From NCBI RefSeq assembly GCF_003841485.1, contig NZ_REFY01000001.1, positions 558,001 through 622,000 on the forward strand: a stretch of 64,000 bases of DNA, written 5' to 3'. Positions 48,097-56,813 of the stretch are shown one piece after another (within the stretch, counting starts at the first letter, position 1; every line of letters starts with the position of its first letter). The notes under the pieces were generated by a model, which saw nothing but the letters and a program-made list of their open reading frames with translations, was not told where the DNA came from and did not search any database. The position numbers were made by a program, and so were the translations under genes. The stretch comes from Natrarchaeobius halalkaliphilus. GTDB lineage: Archaea; Halobacteriota; Halobacteria; Halobacteriales; Natrialbaceae.

Positions 48097-48597
48097 TCAC
48101 GCGGGCAGCGAGATACGACTCACGGGGAGCCTGTAGGAGCCGTCCCAGAACTCGAGTTCGGAGACCGTCCAGGTGATCGGCTCTATCTCGCGCGCCGCGA
48201 GTCGCTGTGCGGTCGCCTCGTCGCCGCCGCGAGCGAGGGTGACGTGTGGGACGTAATCGGGGCCCTCGAGTCCGTCGACCACCTCGAACGCCGTCGCGAG
48301 ATCGGCGTGGATGGACTCGAGACCCGGGCTTTCGACGGCGAGGTAGACGACGGGAGCGGATCCCAGCGGCGGGTCGGCAAAGTACTCGATTCCGGTGATT
48401 CGGGCTTCGACCGCGGGTGCGCCCTCGAGCGCACGGTGGGCGCGCTGCTGGAGGCGGGCGACGTGATCGGCGTCACCGAAGCGTTTGAGCAGACACGAGT
48501 GATCGTCGCGGACGGTATCGAACGCGACGAGATCGGGGTACAGGTCGTTGGCGAGGGTGCGAACGCGACCGGGAACCGGAACGTTGACGCTGTACAC
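48097..48597 (-). CDS. 2'-5' RNA ligase/phosphodiesterase (LigT-like)
   Basis: 166 residues from GTG at 48597 (opening YSVNVPVPGRVRTLANDLYP), chosen because the family starts there; the frame is open for another 26 codons. The two HxTx-type motifs are HSCLL (degenerate first motif) and HVTLARGG, with PPLGSAPVVYLAVESPGL between. 2H phosphoesterases ligate or open 2'-5'/cyclic phosphate RNA ends. The weakened first motif leaves catalysis uncertain. Confidence 0.82.
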   Translation of the reverse strand: MYSVNVPVPGRVRTLANDLYPDLVAFDTVRDDHSCLLKRFGDADHVARLQQRAHRALEGAPAVEARITGIEYFADPPLGSAPVVYLAVESPGLESIHADLATAFEVVDGLEGPDYVPHVTLARGGDEATAQRLAAREIEPITWTVSELEFWDGSYRLPVSRISLPA

Positions 48598-48712
48598 TTC
48601 TGATCGTGGTAGGGTCGTGTTCGGTATCAGACTGTCGGACGACGACGGGCCGAACAGCGCCGATCGAGACGGCACCAGCAGGTTCTTTTCGATCCCGCAC
48701 GAGGCGGATGGT

Positions 48713-49162
48713 ATGAGGGTCGATACGGCAGAGATTCGGCGTGGAATAGCCGAAACGCGCGGGTTTGTGCTCTCCCATCACCTCCCAGAGGAGTACTACC
48801 GGTGTTACTCGCCGGTCGTCTTCGGTCGGCAACTCCACATCTGTGCCCGGTGTGTGGGGATCTATCCGGGAATTCTCGCAGGGCTGTTCGCCTACGCCGT
48901 TGCTCCGCCGCCGATGACGTCGGTCGTACTGGTTGCACTCGTTCCGCTACCGGCGCTCGTCGACTGGGCGGTAACGACGTTTACCACACGGCGCGGGTAC
49001 AACGTGGTGCGAACGGTGACCGGATCGGCGCTCGGATACGGATACGGTCTCGGCGTCGGCTACGTATTCGTCGAAACGAATCCGTTCGTAATCGGCGTGG
49101 GCGTTCTGTACGGGCTCGTCGCCGCCGTCTTGCTCTTTCGCTCGAACGCGACCGACGAGTGA
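48713..49162 (+). CDS. DUF2085 membrane protein
   Basis: 149 residues from ATG at 48713. Family DUF2085: SHHLPEEYYRCYSPVVFGRQ, HICARCVGIYPGILAGL and PALVDWAVTTFTTRRGYN, with four membrane segments. The CxRCxGIY motif and an Asp in a membrane helix are family hallmarks. Function unknown. Starts about 115 bp from the divergent 2'-5' ligase gene. Confidence 0.85.
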   Translation: MRVDTAEIRRGIAETRGFVLSHHLPEEYYRCYSPVVFGRQLHICARCVGIYPGILAGLFAYAVAPPPMTSVVLVALVPLPALVDWAVTTFTTRRGYNVVRTVTGSALGYGYGLGVGYVFVETNPFVIGVGVLYGLVAAVLLFRSNATDE

Positions 49163-49206
49163 ATAATTATTTAACTACTGTGTGACAATAATGTGCAAGA
49201 TACGTA

Positions 49207-49641
49207 ATGAAACACTGTCTCAACTGCGGCGACCAGATCAAGGCGGAAGCGGCGGTCTGTCCGACCTGCGGTTTCAATCAGTCGGATACGCTCGAGGGAA
49301 GCCACGAGGACCGTGCGGAAAACGAAAAGTACTGCGTCGAATGCGGAGCGACGATCAACAGGCAGGCGGAGATCTGTCCCGAATGTGGGGTTCGACAGCC
49401 GTCGGCCTCCGGTTCGGGTGATACGGACAAGATCGCGGCCGGAGTCCTGGCGCTCTTACTCGGCGGCTTAGGTGCGCACAAGTTCTATCAGGGGCGAATG
49501 AAGCTCGGCGTGTTGTATCTGTGTTTCTTCTGGACGGGGATTCCGGCCCTGCTCGGACTGATCGAGGGGATACTCATGTTGATCGCGGACGACGACGAGT
49601 ACGAGCGAAAGTACGCGGACGGGGGCATACTCGGCCGATAG
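49207..49641 (+). CDS. TM2-domain protein with double zinc ribbon
   Basis: 144 residues. Two N-terminal zinc ribbons (CLNCGDQIKAEAAVCPTCG and CVECGATINRQAEICPECG), a short Ser/Gly linker, then a TM2 domain (KIAAGVLALLLGGLGAHKFY, LGVLYLCFFWTGIPALLG) with two membrane helices. The ribbon-TM2 layout is widespread and functionally uncharacterised. It begins 45 bp after the DUF2085 stop. MITE copy 8 lies 52 bp downstream of its stop. Confidence 0.87.
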   Translation: MKHCLNCGDQIKAEAAVCPTCGFNQSDTLEGSHEDRAENEKYCVECGATINRQAEICPECGVRQPSASGSGDTDKIAAGVLALLLGGLGAHKFYQGRMKLGVLYLCFFWTGIPALLGLIEGILMLIADDDEYERKYADGGILGR

Positions 49642-49693
49642 CGGTCCTATCTCCCGACTCGAAAAACGGAGCGCCCGATCGGCGGGCGACTCA

Positions 49694-49773
49694 TACGGTT
49701 TGCTGTGACTTTTTACCGGAGCAACCGCAGGACGGCTCGCGGTCGCTCCGGTAACGACTTACAGTAGACCGTA
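49694..49773 (-). mobile_element. 80-bp MITE copy 8
   Basis: Reverse-oriented member like copy 4 (loop reads AGGACGGCTC on the plus strand), with one change in the left stem (GCAACCGC). Flanked by direct TCA copies (49691-49693 and 49774-49776). The right TCA is the stop codon of the small membrane gene on the minus strand. Confidence 0.9.
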
Positions 49774-49959
49774 TCAGAGCCGGTCGTAGAGCCACAGGAC
49801 GACGACGAGTGCGACGATCAGCAACAGGATCGGCGTCAACAGCTGAGCGATCCAGCCGACGACGATGCCGACGATCTGGAGGGCGAGCAAAACGGCAACG
49901 AGCGCGAGGACGATTTTCAGGAGCGTTTCGACCTCGAGTGCACCGCGTGAGTCGATCAT
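49774..49959 (-). CDS. Small two-helix membrane protein
   Basis: 61 residues, almost all hydrophobic after MIDSRGALEVETLLK: two membrane segments (about 14-35 and 37-57) with no polar active residues. Haloarchaea commonly carry such proteins, and no function is known. Its stop codon is the target triplet of MITE copy 8. Confidence 0.75.
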   Translation of the reverse strand: MIDSRGALEVETLLKIVLALVAVLLALQIVGIVVGWIAQLLTPILLLIVALVVVLWLYDRL

Positions 49960-50047
49960 GCGTTCGCTCGTTCACAGGGCGATGTAAAAAACGCACCGCC
50001 GTCGCCGTCGGAAAGACCTATTTAGCCGGCTACGACATGTCTCAGTA

Positions 50048-51277
50048 ATGGACGAGAGGGGGCTACGGGCCCTTGTCTGCGTGCTCGTGGTGCTAGGGTG
50101 CTCGGTTGCGCTCGTTCCGTCGGTTTCGGCTGCTGTGGTGGCAGACGCCGGCATGGAGAGCCCCGCCTATCAGGAGCTAAACGAGAGTGAACAGGAGACG
50201 GAAGACGACGGAGCGGTAAACGAAAGCGACGGAGCTGACGAGTCGAACGGAACGGACGACGACGGAAACGAAAGCGAACAGGGACAGAACGAAAGTACGG
50301 CGTTGAACGAGAGCGATCAGCTCGACGACGCTGATGAGGTTCACATCGACGTTTCGTTACACGAGAACGGATCGGCAACGTTCGTCGTCGACTACCGGTT
50401 CGGAAACGACTCGACGGAAAACTGGGAGGCGCTGCGCGACGACGTCGAGGCGAACTCCGAGGCGTACGCCGAAAAAGAGCGAAACGACTGGAACGAAATC
50501 CTCGTCGAGGGAGCGAACGAAACGGGACGCGACATGGAGATTTCTGACGTTACCGTGGAGACGGACACCAGCTCCGCACCTCGGAATATGGGCCACGTCG
50601 AGTTCACGTTCCGGTGGTCGTCGTTCGCCCACGTCGAGTTGAACCGGATCGAAGCGGGCGATGCGCTCGCCGGGTTTACGCTGGTCGACGACACGACGTT
50701 GCAGTTCTTCTGGCCCGAGGAGTACGCGGTTCGTGAGATCGATCCCTCACCCGACGACCCACCGGATAATTCGATCTTCTGGGACGGAGACGGGACCGAG
50801 TTCACCGACGAACAGCCGTGGATCGTCCTCATCAAAAACGGTGGCACAGCGGACGAAGCCGTCGAGGTCACCGAGAGTCCGGCGATGCCGTGGCTCGCCG
50901 TTCTGGGGGCGTTGCTCCTCCTCGCGGCGGCAGCAGCCGTCGGCTGGCTGATCAGACATCGTGCCGACGGAATCGGATCGAACGATGACCACTCCACCGG
51001 CTCGTCGCCACCATCGACGGAGACGCGAGAACCGATCGAACCCGGCGAACGGGGGACCGGACCGCCGTCGGACCTCCTGAGCAACGAAGAGCGCGTCCTC
51101 CAGCTGCTCGAGGAACGGGGTGGTCGGATCAAACAACAGGAGATCGTCTCCGAACTCGAGTGGACGGAGGCCAAGACGAGTCAGGTCGTTAGCGGTCTGC
51201 GAGAGGAAGACGAGATAGACGTCTTCCGAATCGGCCGCGAAAACGTCCTTGCGATCCCCGAAGACGGGGACGAGTAG
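50048..51277 (+). CDS. Membrane HTH transcriptional regulator with exported sensor domain
   Basis: 409 residues. N-terminal signal segment (about 8-28), an acidic Glu/Ser/Asn-rich linker (about 40-95), an extracytoplasmic beta domain (about 95-275: VHIDVSLHENGSATFVVDYR, MGHVEFTFRWSSFAHVE), one membrane helix (about 280-300), and a C-terminal winged HTH (about 345-405: EERVLQLLEERGGRIKQQEI, EWTEAKTSQVVSGLREED). This domain order suggests sensing outside and DNA binding inside. Target genes are unknown. Divergent from the small membrane gene. Confidence 0.82.
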   Translation: MDERGLRALVCVLVVLGCSVALVPSVSAAVVADAGMESPAYQELNESEQETEDDGAVNESDGADESNGTDDDGNESEQGQNESTALNESDQLDDADEVHIDVSLHENGSATFVVDYRFGNDSTENWEALRDDVEANSEAYAEKERNDWNEILVEGANETGRDMEISDVTVETDTSSAPRNMGHVEFTFRWSSFAHVELNRIEAGDALAGFTLVDDTTLQFFWPEEYAVREIDPSPDDPPDNSIFWDGDGTEFTDEQPWIVLIKNGGTADEAVEVTESPAMPWLAVLGALLLLAAAAAVGWLIRHRADGIGSNDDHSTGSSPPSTETREPIEPGERGTGPPSDLLSNEERVLQLLEERGGRIKQQEIVSELEWTEAKTSQVVSGLREEDEIDVFRIGRENVLAIPEDGDE

Positions 51278-51313
51278 CAGGACTTAATACTCGCCACTCA
51301 CTATCCCAGTCAA

Positions 51314-51418
51314 ATGAGTCGTCGTGTCGGCCCCGTATCCGTCGTGTTCGACGTCGACAGAGCTCTTTCTTCGCCGCGGGTCGAGCGGCTTCGACGACCC
51401 CGGCGACGGGCCCCTTGA
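51314..51418 (+). CDS. Possible 34-residue leaderless small ORF
   Basis: ATG at 51314 sits 25 bp after a TATA-like ACTTAATA (51282-51289), the spacing of a leaderless mRNA. It encodes a short basic peptide (start MSRRVGPVSVVFDVDRALS) ending in RRPRRRAP. No similarity is recognised; it could be a remnant or chance. Confidence 0.25.
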   Translation: MSRRVGPVSVVFDVDRALSSPRVERLRRPRRRAP

Positions 51419-51535
51419 GCCCGCACTATTACACATCTCACGTCCCGTTGGTTCGAACGTTTCACCGTTCCACAGAAATCCCGTTTCTCGGATAGCAGCT
51501 GCTTTCAGATTTAATTCCTAAACGTGAATCAACGA

Positions 51536-51543
51536 ATTTAATA
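51536..51543 (+). promoter_or_regulatory. TATA-like box for argG
   Basis: ATTTAATA ends 28 bp before the argG ATG at 51572. A second similar GATTTAATTCC lies about 27 bp further upstream (near 51508-51518), so either could serve, or the pair may overlap a regulator site. Confidence 0.55.
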
Positions 51544-51571
51544 CCGTCCTTCCGTTTCACACGAGTACGAC

Positions 51572-52759
51572 ATGACACGCGTTGCACTTGCGTTTTCGGG
51601 CGGGCTGGACACGACTGTCTGTGTCCCGCTGCTCGAGGAGGAGTACGGATACGACGAGGTAATCGGCGTGACGGTCGACGTCGGCCAGCCGGCCGAAGAG
51701 TTCGACGAGGCCGAAGAAACCGCCGAAGCGCTCGACCTCGAACACCACATCGTCGACGCGACGGACGAATTCGCGGACCTCTGTTTCGAGGGCGTTCGCG
51801 CGAACGCGACGTACCAGGGCTACCCGCTCGGGACCGCACTCGCACGCCCGGTGATCGCAGCAGCGATCCTCGAGGTGGCAAACGAACAGGACTGTACCGG
51901 TATCGCTCACGGCTGTACGGGCAAAGGTAACGATCAGCTTCGGTTCGAGGCCGTCTGGCGCGACTCCGATCTCGAGGTCATCGCCCCCGTGCGCGAACTG
52001 GGACTGACCCGCGAGTGGGAACAAGAGTACGCCGACGAGAAGAACCTCCCCGTCGAGGGTGGAAGCGGCGGCGACTGGTCGATCGACACCAACCTCTGGA
52101 GTCGCTCGGTCGAGGGCGACAAACTCGAGGACCCGAACTACGTCCCGCCGACGGAGATCTACAACTGGACGGACGAGCCGTCGGGCGAGACCGAAGAGAT
52201 CGAGATCCGCTTCGAAAACGGCTATCCAGTAGCGATCGACGGCGAGGAGTACGACCCCGTCGCGTTGATCGAGTACCTGAACGAACTCGCCGGTTCCTAC
52301 GGCGTGGGCCGAACGGACTCGATGGAAGACCGCATGCTCGGGCTGAAGGTTCGTGAAAACTACGAGCACCCCGCCGCGACGACGCTACTCAACGCCCACG
52401 AGGCGCTCGAGGGGCTCGTCCTCACCCAGGAAGAACGCGAGTTCAAACAGCTGATCGATCAGCGCTGGTCGAAAAAGGGCTACGAGGGACTCGTCGACGC
52501 GCCGCTCGTGAGCGCGCTCGAGGGCTTCATCGACGAGACCCAAACGCGCGTGACGGGAACCGTGACGATCCGCTTCGAGGGCGGGCAGGCTCGTGCGGTC
52601 GCACGCGACAGCGAGTACGCGGCGTACTCGGCCGAGCACGCCTCCTTCGACACCGAGTCGGTCGGCAAGATCTCGCAGGAGGACGCGACCGGGGTCGCGA
52701 AGTATCACGGCTTCCAGCGCCGTCTCGCCAACAGCGTCATCGACGCCGAGGACGAGTAA
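51572..52759 (+). CDS. argG: Argininosuccinate synthase
   Basis: 395 residues. N-type ATP pyrophosphatase: VALAFSGGLDTTVCVPLLEE (P-loop SGGLDT), AHGCTGKGNDQLRFEAVWR, and GVGRTDSMEDRMLGLKVREN. Joins citrulline and aspartate with ATP to form argininosuccinate. First gene of the arginine block; only 2 bp separate it from argH. Confidence 0.96.
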   Translation: MTRVALAFSGGLDTTVCVPLLEEEYGYDEVIGVTVDVGQPAEEFDEAEETAEALDLEHHIVDATDEFADLCFEGVRANATYQGYPLGTALARPVIAAAILEVANEQDCTGIAHGCTGKGNDQLRFEAVWRDSDLEVIAPVRELGLTREWEQEYADEKNLPVEGGSGGDWSIDTNLWSRSVEGDKLEDPNYVPPTEIYNWTDEPSGETEEIEIRFENGYPVAIDGEEYDPVALIEYLNELAGSYGVGRTDSMEDRMLGLKVRENYEHPAATTLLNAHEALEGLVLTQEEREFKQLIDQRWSKKGYEGLVDAPLVSALEGFIDETQTRVTGTVTIRFEGGQARAVARDSEYAAYSAEHASFDTESVGKISQEDATGVAKYHGFQRRLANSVIDAEDE

Positions 52760-52761
52760 TC

Positions 52762-54291
52762 ATGACCGAGGAGAGCGCTCACGACGGCGTCAGCCGCCCG
52801 GAAACCGGATCGACGATCGCGACCGACGGCGGTGAGCGATCGACCGACGGATCCGACGAAGGCGTCGTCCGCCGAGATCGCTTCAGCGGCGGTCCGGCCC
52901 GGAGCTTCCTCTCCTCGCTCGAGGCCGACGAACGGATCTTCGCGGCCGACCTGGAGGTCGACCGCGCACACGTCGTCATGCTGGCCGAACAGGGAATCAT
53001 CGACGACGACGTCGCCGGTGATATCCTGACCGCCCTCGACGCGATCGAAGTCGACAGTCACGGCTCGCTACCCGACGGCGAGGACGTCCACGAAGCCATC
53101 GAAACGGCCGTTATCGAACGTATCGGAGCCGACGGTGGCAAAATGCACACCGCCCGGTCGCGCAACGACGAGGTCGCGGCCTGCATTCGTTATCGCCTCC
53201 GCGAGGACGTCCTCGCGGCCATCGAGACGACGGTCGCGCTTCGCGAGTCGCTTCTCGACGTCGCGGCCGACCACGCGGAGACGGTCATGCCGGGCTATAC
53301 GCATCTTCAGCCGGCTCAGCCGACGACGGTCGCCCACTGGGCGCTGTCCTACGAGGGGGCGGTTCGTCGCGATACGGCGAGATTGCTCGAGGCCTACGAT
53401 CGAATCGACGAGTCGCCCCTCGGCGCGGCCGCGTTCGCGGGAACGACCTTCGACATCGACCGCGAGCGGACGGCAGAGCTGCTCGGCTTCGACGGTATCG
53501 TCGAGAACTCGATGGACGCCGCCTCGAGTCGCGACTTTCTGCTCGAGACGACGCAGGCGCTGTCGACGCACGCGACGACGCTGTCCGGACTCGCAGAGGA
53601 CGTCGTTATCTTCGCGAACCGCGGCTTCGTTTCGCTTGCGGACGACTACTCCTCGACGTCGTCGATCATGCCCCAGAAGAAAAACCCCGACACGCTCGAA
53701 CTCGTTCGCGCGGTCGCGGGCGACGCGGCCGGCAACGTTCAGGGACTGACGACGACGCTCAAGGGTCTTCCGCGCGCGTACAACCGCGATCTCCAGCGTG
53801 CGACGACTCACGCCTGGAAAACCGTCGACGCGGTTACCGAGGCGAGCGAGGTCGCCGCGGGTGCGGTGGCAACGGTCGACTGGAACGAGGAGAGCCTCGC
53901 CGCCGAGGCCGACGCGGGCTTTTCGACCGCGACCGGCGTTGCCGACCTGCTCGCCGCGAACGGATTGCCGTTCCGGACGGCACACGAGGTCGTTGCGCTC
54001 GCGGCCGAACGAGGCAGCGACATCGACGCGGTCGAGGCGGCGGCCCAGGACGTCCTCGAGGAACCTCTCAAATCGTTCGTGGATCCGGCCGACGTCGAAG
54101 CGGCGCTCGATCCGACCGAGAGCGTCGGCAGTCGCGACTCGCGGGGCGGACCCGCTCCCGGAGCGGTGACGGCGAATCTCGAAACCGCACGCCAAGTACG
54201 CGAGAACGATGAGCACCGACTGACCGACGAGGCGGCCGCGCTCGAGACGGCCCACGAAGCGCTTCGGTCGGAGGTGAACGGCTATGTCTGA
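52762..54291 (+). CDS. argH: Argininosuccinate lyase
   Basis: 509 residues, slightly longer than usual because of a Ser/Asp-rich N-terminus (about 35 residues). Fumarase/aspartase fold with the signature SSIMPQKKNPD (catalytic Ser loop) and KMHTARSRNDEVA, MPGYTHLQPAQPTTVAHW. Releases fumarate and arginine from argininosuccinate. Operon with argG (2-bp spacing). Confidence 0.96.
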   Translation: MTEESAHDGVSRPETGSTIATDGGERSTDGSDEGVVRRDRFSGGPARSFLSSLEADERIFAADLEVDRAHVVMLAEQGIIDDDVAGDILTALDAIEVDSHGSLPDGEDVHEAIETAVIERIGADGGKMHTARSRNDEVAACIRYRLREDVLAAIETTVALRESLLDVAADHAETVMPGYTHLQPAQPTTVAHWALSYEGAVRRDTARLLEAYDRIDESPLGAAAFAGTTFDIDRERTAELLGFDGIVENSMDAASSRDFLLETTQALSTHATTLSGLAEDVVIFANRGFVSLADDYSSTSSIMPQKKNPDTLELVRAVAGDAAGNVQGLTTTLKGLPRAYNRDLQRATTHAWKTVDAVTEASEVAAGAVATVDWNEESLAAEADAGFSTATGVADLLAANGLPFRTAHEVVALAAERGSDIDAVEAAAQDVLEEPLKSFVDPADVEAALDPTESVGSRDSRGGPAPGAVTANLETARQVRENDEHRLTDEAAALETAHEALRSEVNGYV

Positions 54292-54443
54292 GCTCACCGT
54301 CTACCGTCGGACATCGCGACGACGAACCCCGCGAGGGGGATACACATGCTAAATGATATGTCATACTAAAATTTCGGTAAGTCAGGGTTGAAGGTCCGAT
54401 AGAGTGGCGTGCAGATAGTATAATTTTGCTGTTAAGTTCGAAG

Positions 54444-54451
54444 GCTTTAAG
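54444..54451 (+). promoter_or_regulatory. TATA-like box before lysW
   Basis: GCTTTAAG lies 27 bp before the lysW ATG at 54479. The AT-rich gap upstream (54292-54440) also has the inverted repeat ATGA-TATG-TCAT (54353-54364), a possible operator. Confidence 0.45.
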
Positions 54452-54478
54452 GGAGATCGGTTCCCAGTTGGGAGTACA

Positions 54479-54643
54479 ATGACCGAATGCGTCGAGTGTG
54501 GGGCCGAGGTGTCCCTGCACGACGATCTAGAGATTGGAGAGATCGTTGACTGTACCACCTGTGGAGCAGAGCTGGAAGTCGTCGATACCGAGCCGCCAGT
54601 CCTCGAACGAGCCCCGGAGCTCGAAGAGGACTGGGGTGAGTGA
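54479..54643 (+). CDS. lysW: LysW amino-group carrier protein
   Basis: 54 residues. The zinc ribbon (CVECGAEVSLHDDLEIGEIVDC then CG) and the C-terminal EEDWGE are diagnostic for LysW/ArgW. The gamma-carboxyl of its last glutamate is ligated to glutamate (or aminoadipate), and the carrier protects the amino group through the later steps. In this cluster the presence of argF, argG and argH makes arginine the likely product. It is a separate transcript from argGH, with its own TATA-like box. Confidence 0.95.
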   Translation: MTECVECGAEVSLHDDLEIGEIVDCTTCGAELEVVDTEPPVLERAPELEEDWGE

Positions 54644-54752
54644 CCTTGCAGACGGTCGCAGCTAAGCAGCCCCCTGCTCACCCTCAGCGCTGTCGGACTC
54701 GTCCGACGAGGATCGGCTCGCAGGACGCGGCTCATCACGGGAGGTGGCTCGC

Positions 54753-55658
54753 GTGAACGTCGGAATACTCTACTCCCGGATCCGCAAGGACGAGAAGCTG
54801 CTGCTCAACGAGCTCCGCGAGCGCGACCACGAGATCGAGAAGATCGACGTCCGGAAACAGGCGTTCGACATCGGCGCGGTTCCCGAGGAGCTTGCGGACC
54901 TCGACATCGTCGTCGACCGCTGTCTCGCGACGAGCCGAAGCCTGTACGCCACACAGTTCCTCGAGGCGTACGGGATTCCCGTGGTCAACAGCCACGAGAC
55001 CGCCGAGATCTGTGCGGACAAAGTCAAAAACAGCCTCGCGCTCGAGGAGGCGGGCGTTCCCACGCCCGCGACGAAAGTCGCGTTCACGAAAGAGACGGCG
55101 ATGGACGCCATCGAGAGCTTCGGCTACCCCTGCGTGCTCAAACCCGTCGTCGGCTCCTGGGGTCGCCTGATGGCCAAGATCGACTCGCCGGACGCCGCCG
55201 AGGCGATCTTAGAGCACAAGGCGACGCTCGGCCACTACGAGCACAAGGTGTTCTACGTCCAGGAGTTCGTCGAGAAACCGGGCCGCGACATCCGCGTGCT
55301 CGCGGCCGACGGCGAGCCGATCGCCGGAATGGTTCGCTCTTCGGACCACTGGATCACCAACGCCGCAAAGGGTGCCGAAACGGACGTTTTCGAACCCGAC
55401 GGCGAGGCGAGAGAACTCGTCGCACAGGCGAGCGACGCCGTCGGCGGAGGCTTGCTCGGGATCGACCTGATGGAAACAGCAGACATCCCCGAATCAGAGC
55501 CGGAGTCTGGCCAGCGGTACACCGTCCACGAGGTCAACCACACCGTCGAGTTCAAAGCCCTCGATGGAGCCGTCGACACCGACGTCGCCGGCACCGTCGT
55601 CGACTGGCTCGAGGAGAAAGCCGCCGCGACGAACGACGACCTCGAGGTGACCGCCTGA
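54753..55658 (+). CDS. argX: Glutamate--LysW ligase
   Basis: 301 residues from GTG at 54753, favoured over GTG at 54744 because GGAGGT sits at the right distance before it. ATP-grasp RimK-like ligase: NVGILYSRIRKDEKLLLNEL, NSHETAEICADKVKNSLALE, VLKPVVGSWGRLMAKID, QEFVEKPGRDIRVL and YTVHEVNHTVEFK. Attaches the substrate amino acid to the LysW C-terminal glutamate. The 4-bp overlap region continues into argC at 55658. Confidence 0.93.
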   Translation: MNVGILYSRIRKDEKLLLNELRERDHEIEKIDVRKQAFDIGAVPEELADLDIVVDRCLATSRSLYATQFLEAYGIPVVNSHETAEICADKVKNSLALEEAGVPTPATKVAFTKETAMDAIESFGYPCVLKPVVGSWGRLMAKIDSPDAAEAILEHKATLGHYEHKVFYVQEFVEKPGRDIRVLAADGEPIAGMVRSSDHWITNAAKGAETDVFEPDGEARELVAQASDAVGGGLLGIDLMETADIPESEPESGQRYTVHEVNHTVEFKALDGAVDTDVAGTVVDWLEEKAAATNDDLEVTA

Positions 55659-56734
55659 TGGCGGCCGACGCCGAATCCCACGCGGACGGACGCGCGGACG
55701 CAGTTACCGCGAGTATCGTCGGCGGCTCCGGTTTCACCGGCGGCGAGTTGCTTCGGCTGCTCGCCGGTCACCCGCACGTCGAGGTCGCGGAGGTGACGAG
55801 TCGATCGAAAGCCGGCAAGAGCGTCGGATCGGTCCATCCGCCGCTTCGCGGCTCGGACCTTCGCTTTACCGAACCCGACGACATGGAGAACGTCGACGTG
55901 CTGTTCGCCGCCACGCCACACGGCGTCTCGATGGGGCGGATCGACGACTTCTTCGAGATTGCGGACACCGTCGTCGACCTCTCGGCCGACTTTCGCCTCG
56001 GCACGGAAGCGCAGTACGACGAGTGGTACGACGGCCACGACGCACCCGAGTACATGGAGAAGGCCGAGTACGCGCTCCCCGAGATCAACCGCGAGAACCT
56101 CGAGGGAGCCGAACTCATCGCGGGCGGCGGCTGTAACGCCACCGCGACGATCCTCGGACTCTACCCGCTGTTTGAACACGGAATTCTCGAGGGAGGAGAA
56201 CAGGTCGTCGTCGACGTCAAGGTCGGCTCCTCGGAAGGCGGAGCCGGCGGCGGCGAGGCCTCGAGTCACCCCGAGCGCTCGGGCGTCGTCCGACCCTACG
56301 CGCCGACGGGCCACCGCCACGAGGCCGAGATCGAGCAGTTCCTCGGCACCTCGGTGGCCTTCACCTGCCACGCCGTGGACATGATCCGCGGCGCGAGCGC
56401 GACGAGTCACGTCTTCCCCTCGGGACCGGTCTCGAAGGGAGACCTCTGGAAAGCCTACAGGGGATGTTACGAGGACGAACCGTTCGTCCGCATGGCCGCC
56501 GGAAGCTCCGGCGTCTACCGCTATCCCGAGCCGAAAGCCGTCGCCGGGACGAACCTCGCGGAGGTCGGCTTCGAACTCGACCCGTCGAACGAGCGCATCG
56601 TCGTCTTTTCAGCCATCGATAACATGATGAAAGGGTCGGCCGGACAGGCCGTCCACGCCGCCAATATCGCGCTCGGCTTCGAGGAGACCGCCGGACTCGA
56701 TTTTGCGGGGCTACACCCCGTGGGGGCACCATGA
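55658..56734 (+). CDS. argC: LysW-bound glutamyl-phosphate reductase
   Basis: 358 residues; the ATG at 55658 overlaps the argX stop. NADPH-dependent ArgC fold: ASIVGGSGFTGGELLRLLAG, FAATPHGVSMGRI, the active-site Cys in IAGGGCNATATILGLYPLFE, and HRHEAEIEQFLG. Reduces the carrier-bound acyl phosphate to the semialdehyde. Together with argB, D and E it handles LysW-linked intermediates. Its TGA stop lies inside a hairpin (56730-56754). Confidence 0.95.
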   Translation: MAADAESHADGRADAVTASIVGGSGFTGGELLRLLAGHPHVEVAEVTSRSKAGKSVGSVHPPLRGSDLRFTEPDDMENVDVLFAATPHGVSMGRIDDFFEIADTVVDLSADFRLGTEAQYDEWYDGHDAPEYMEKAEYALPEINRENLEGAELIAGGGCNATATILGLYPLFEHGILEGGEQVVVDVKVGSSEGGAGGGEASSHPERSGVVRPYAPTGHRHEAEIEQFLGTSVAFTCHAVDMIRGASATSHVFPSGPVSKGDLWKAYRGCYEDEPFVRMAAGSSGVYRYPEPKAVAGTNLAEVGFELDPSNERIVVFSAIDNMMKGSAGQAVHAANIALGFEETAGLDFAGLHPVGAP

Positions 56735-56780
56735 ACTCGCTTCGCTCGTTCATGAGCCTTGCTTCGCTTCGCTCAGCAAG
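56730..56780. repeat. Two tandem hairpins with identical 11-nt loops
   Basis: Hairpin 1 has arms CATGAAC/GTTCATG (56730-56736 and 56748-56754), overlapping the argC stop. Hairpin 2 has arms CTTGCT/AGCAAG (56758-56763 and 56775-56780). Both enclose the same loop TCGCTTCGCTC. They sit between argC and argB, where they could affect mRNA stability or translation of the distal genes. Confidence 0.6.
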
Positions 56781-56813
56781 ACACCCTGAGATGACACACC
56801 GGAGGTGGCTCGC

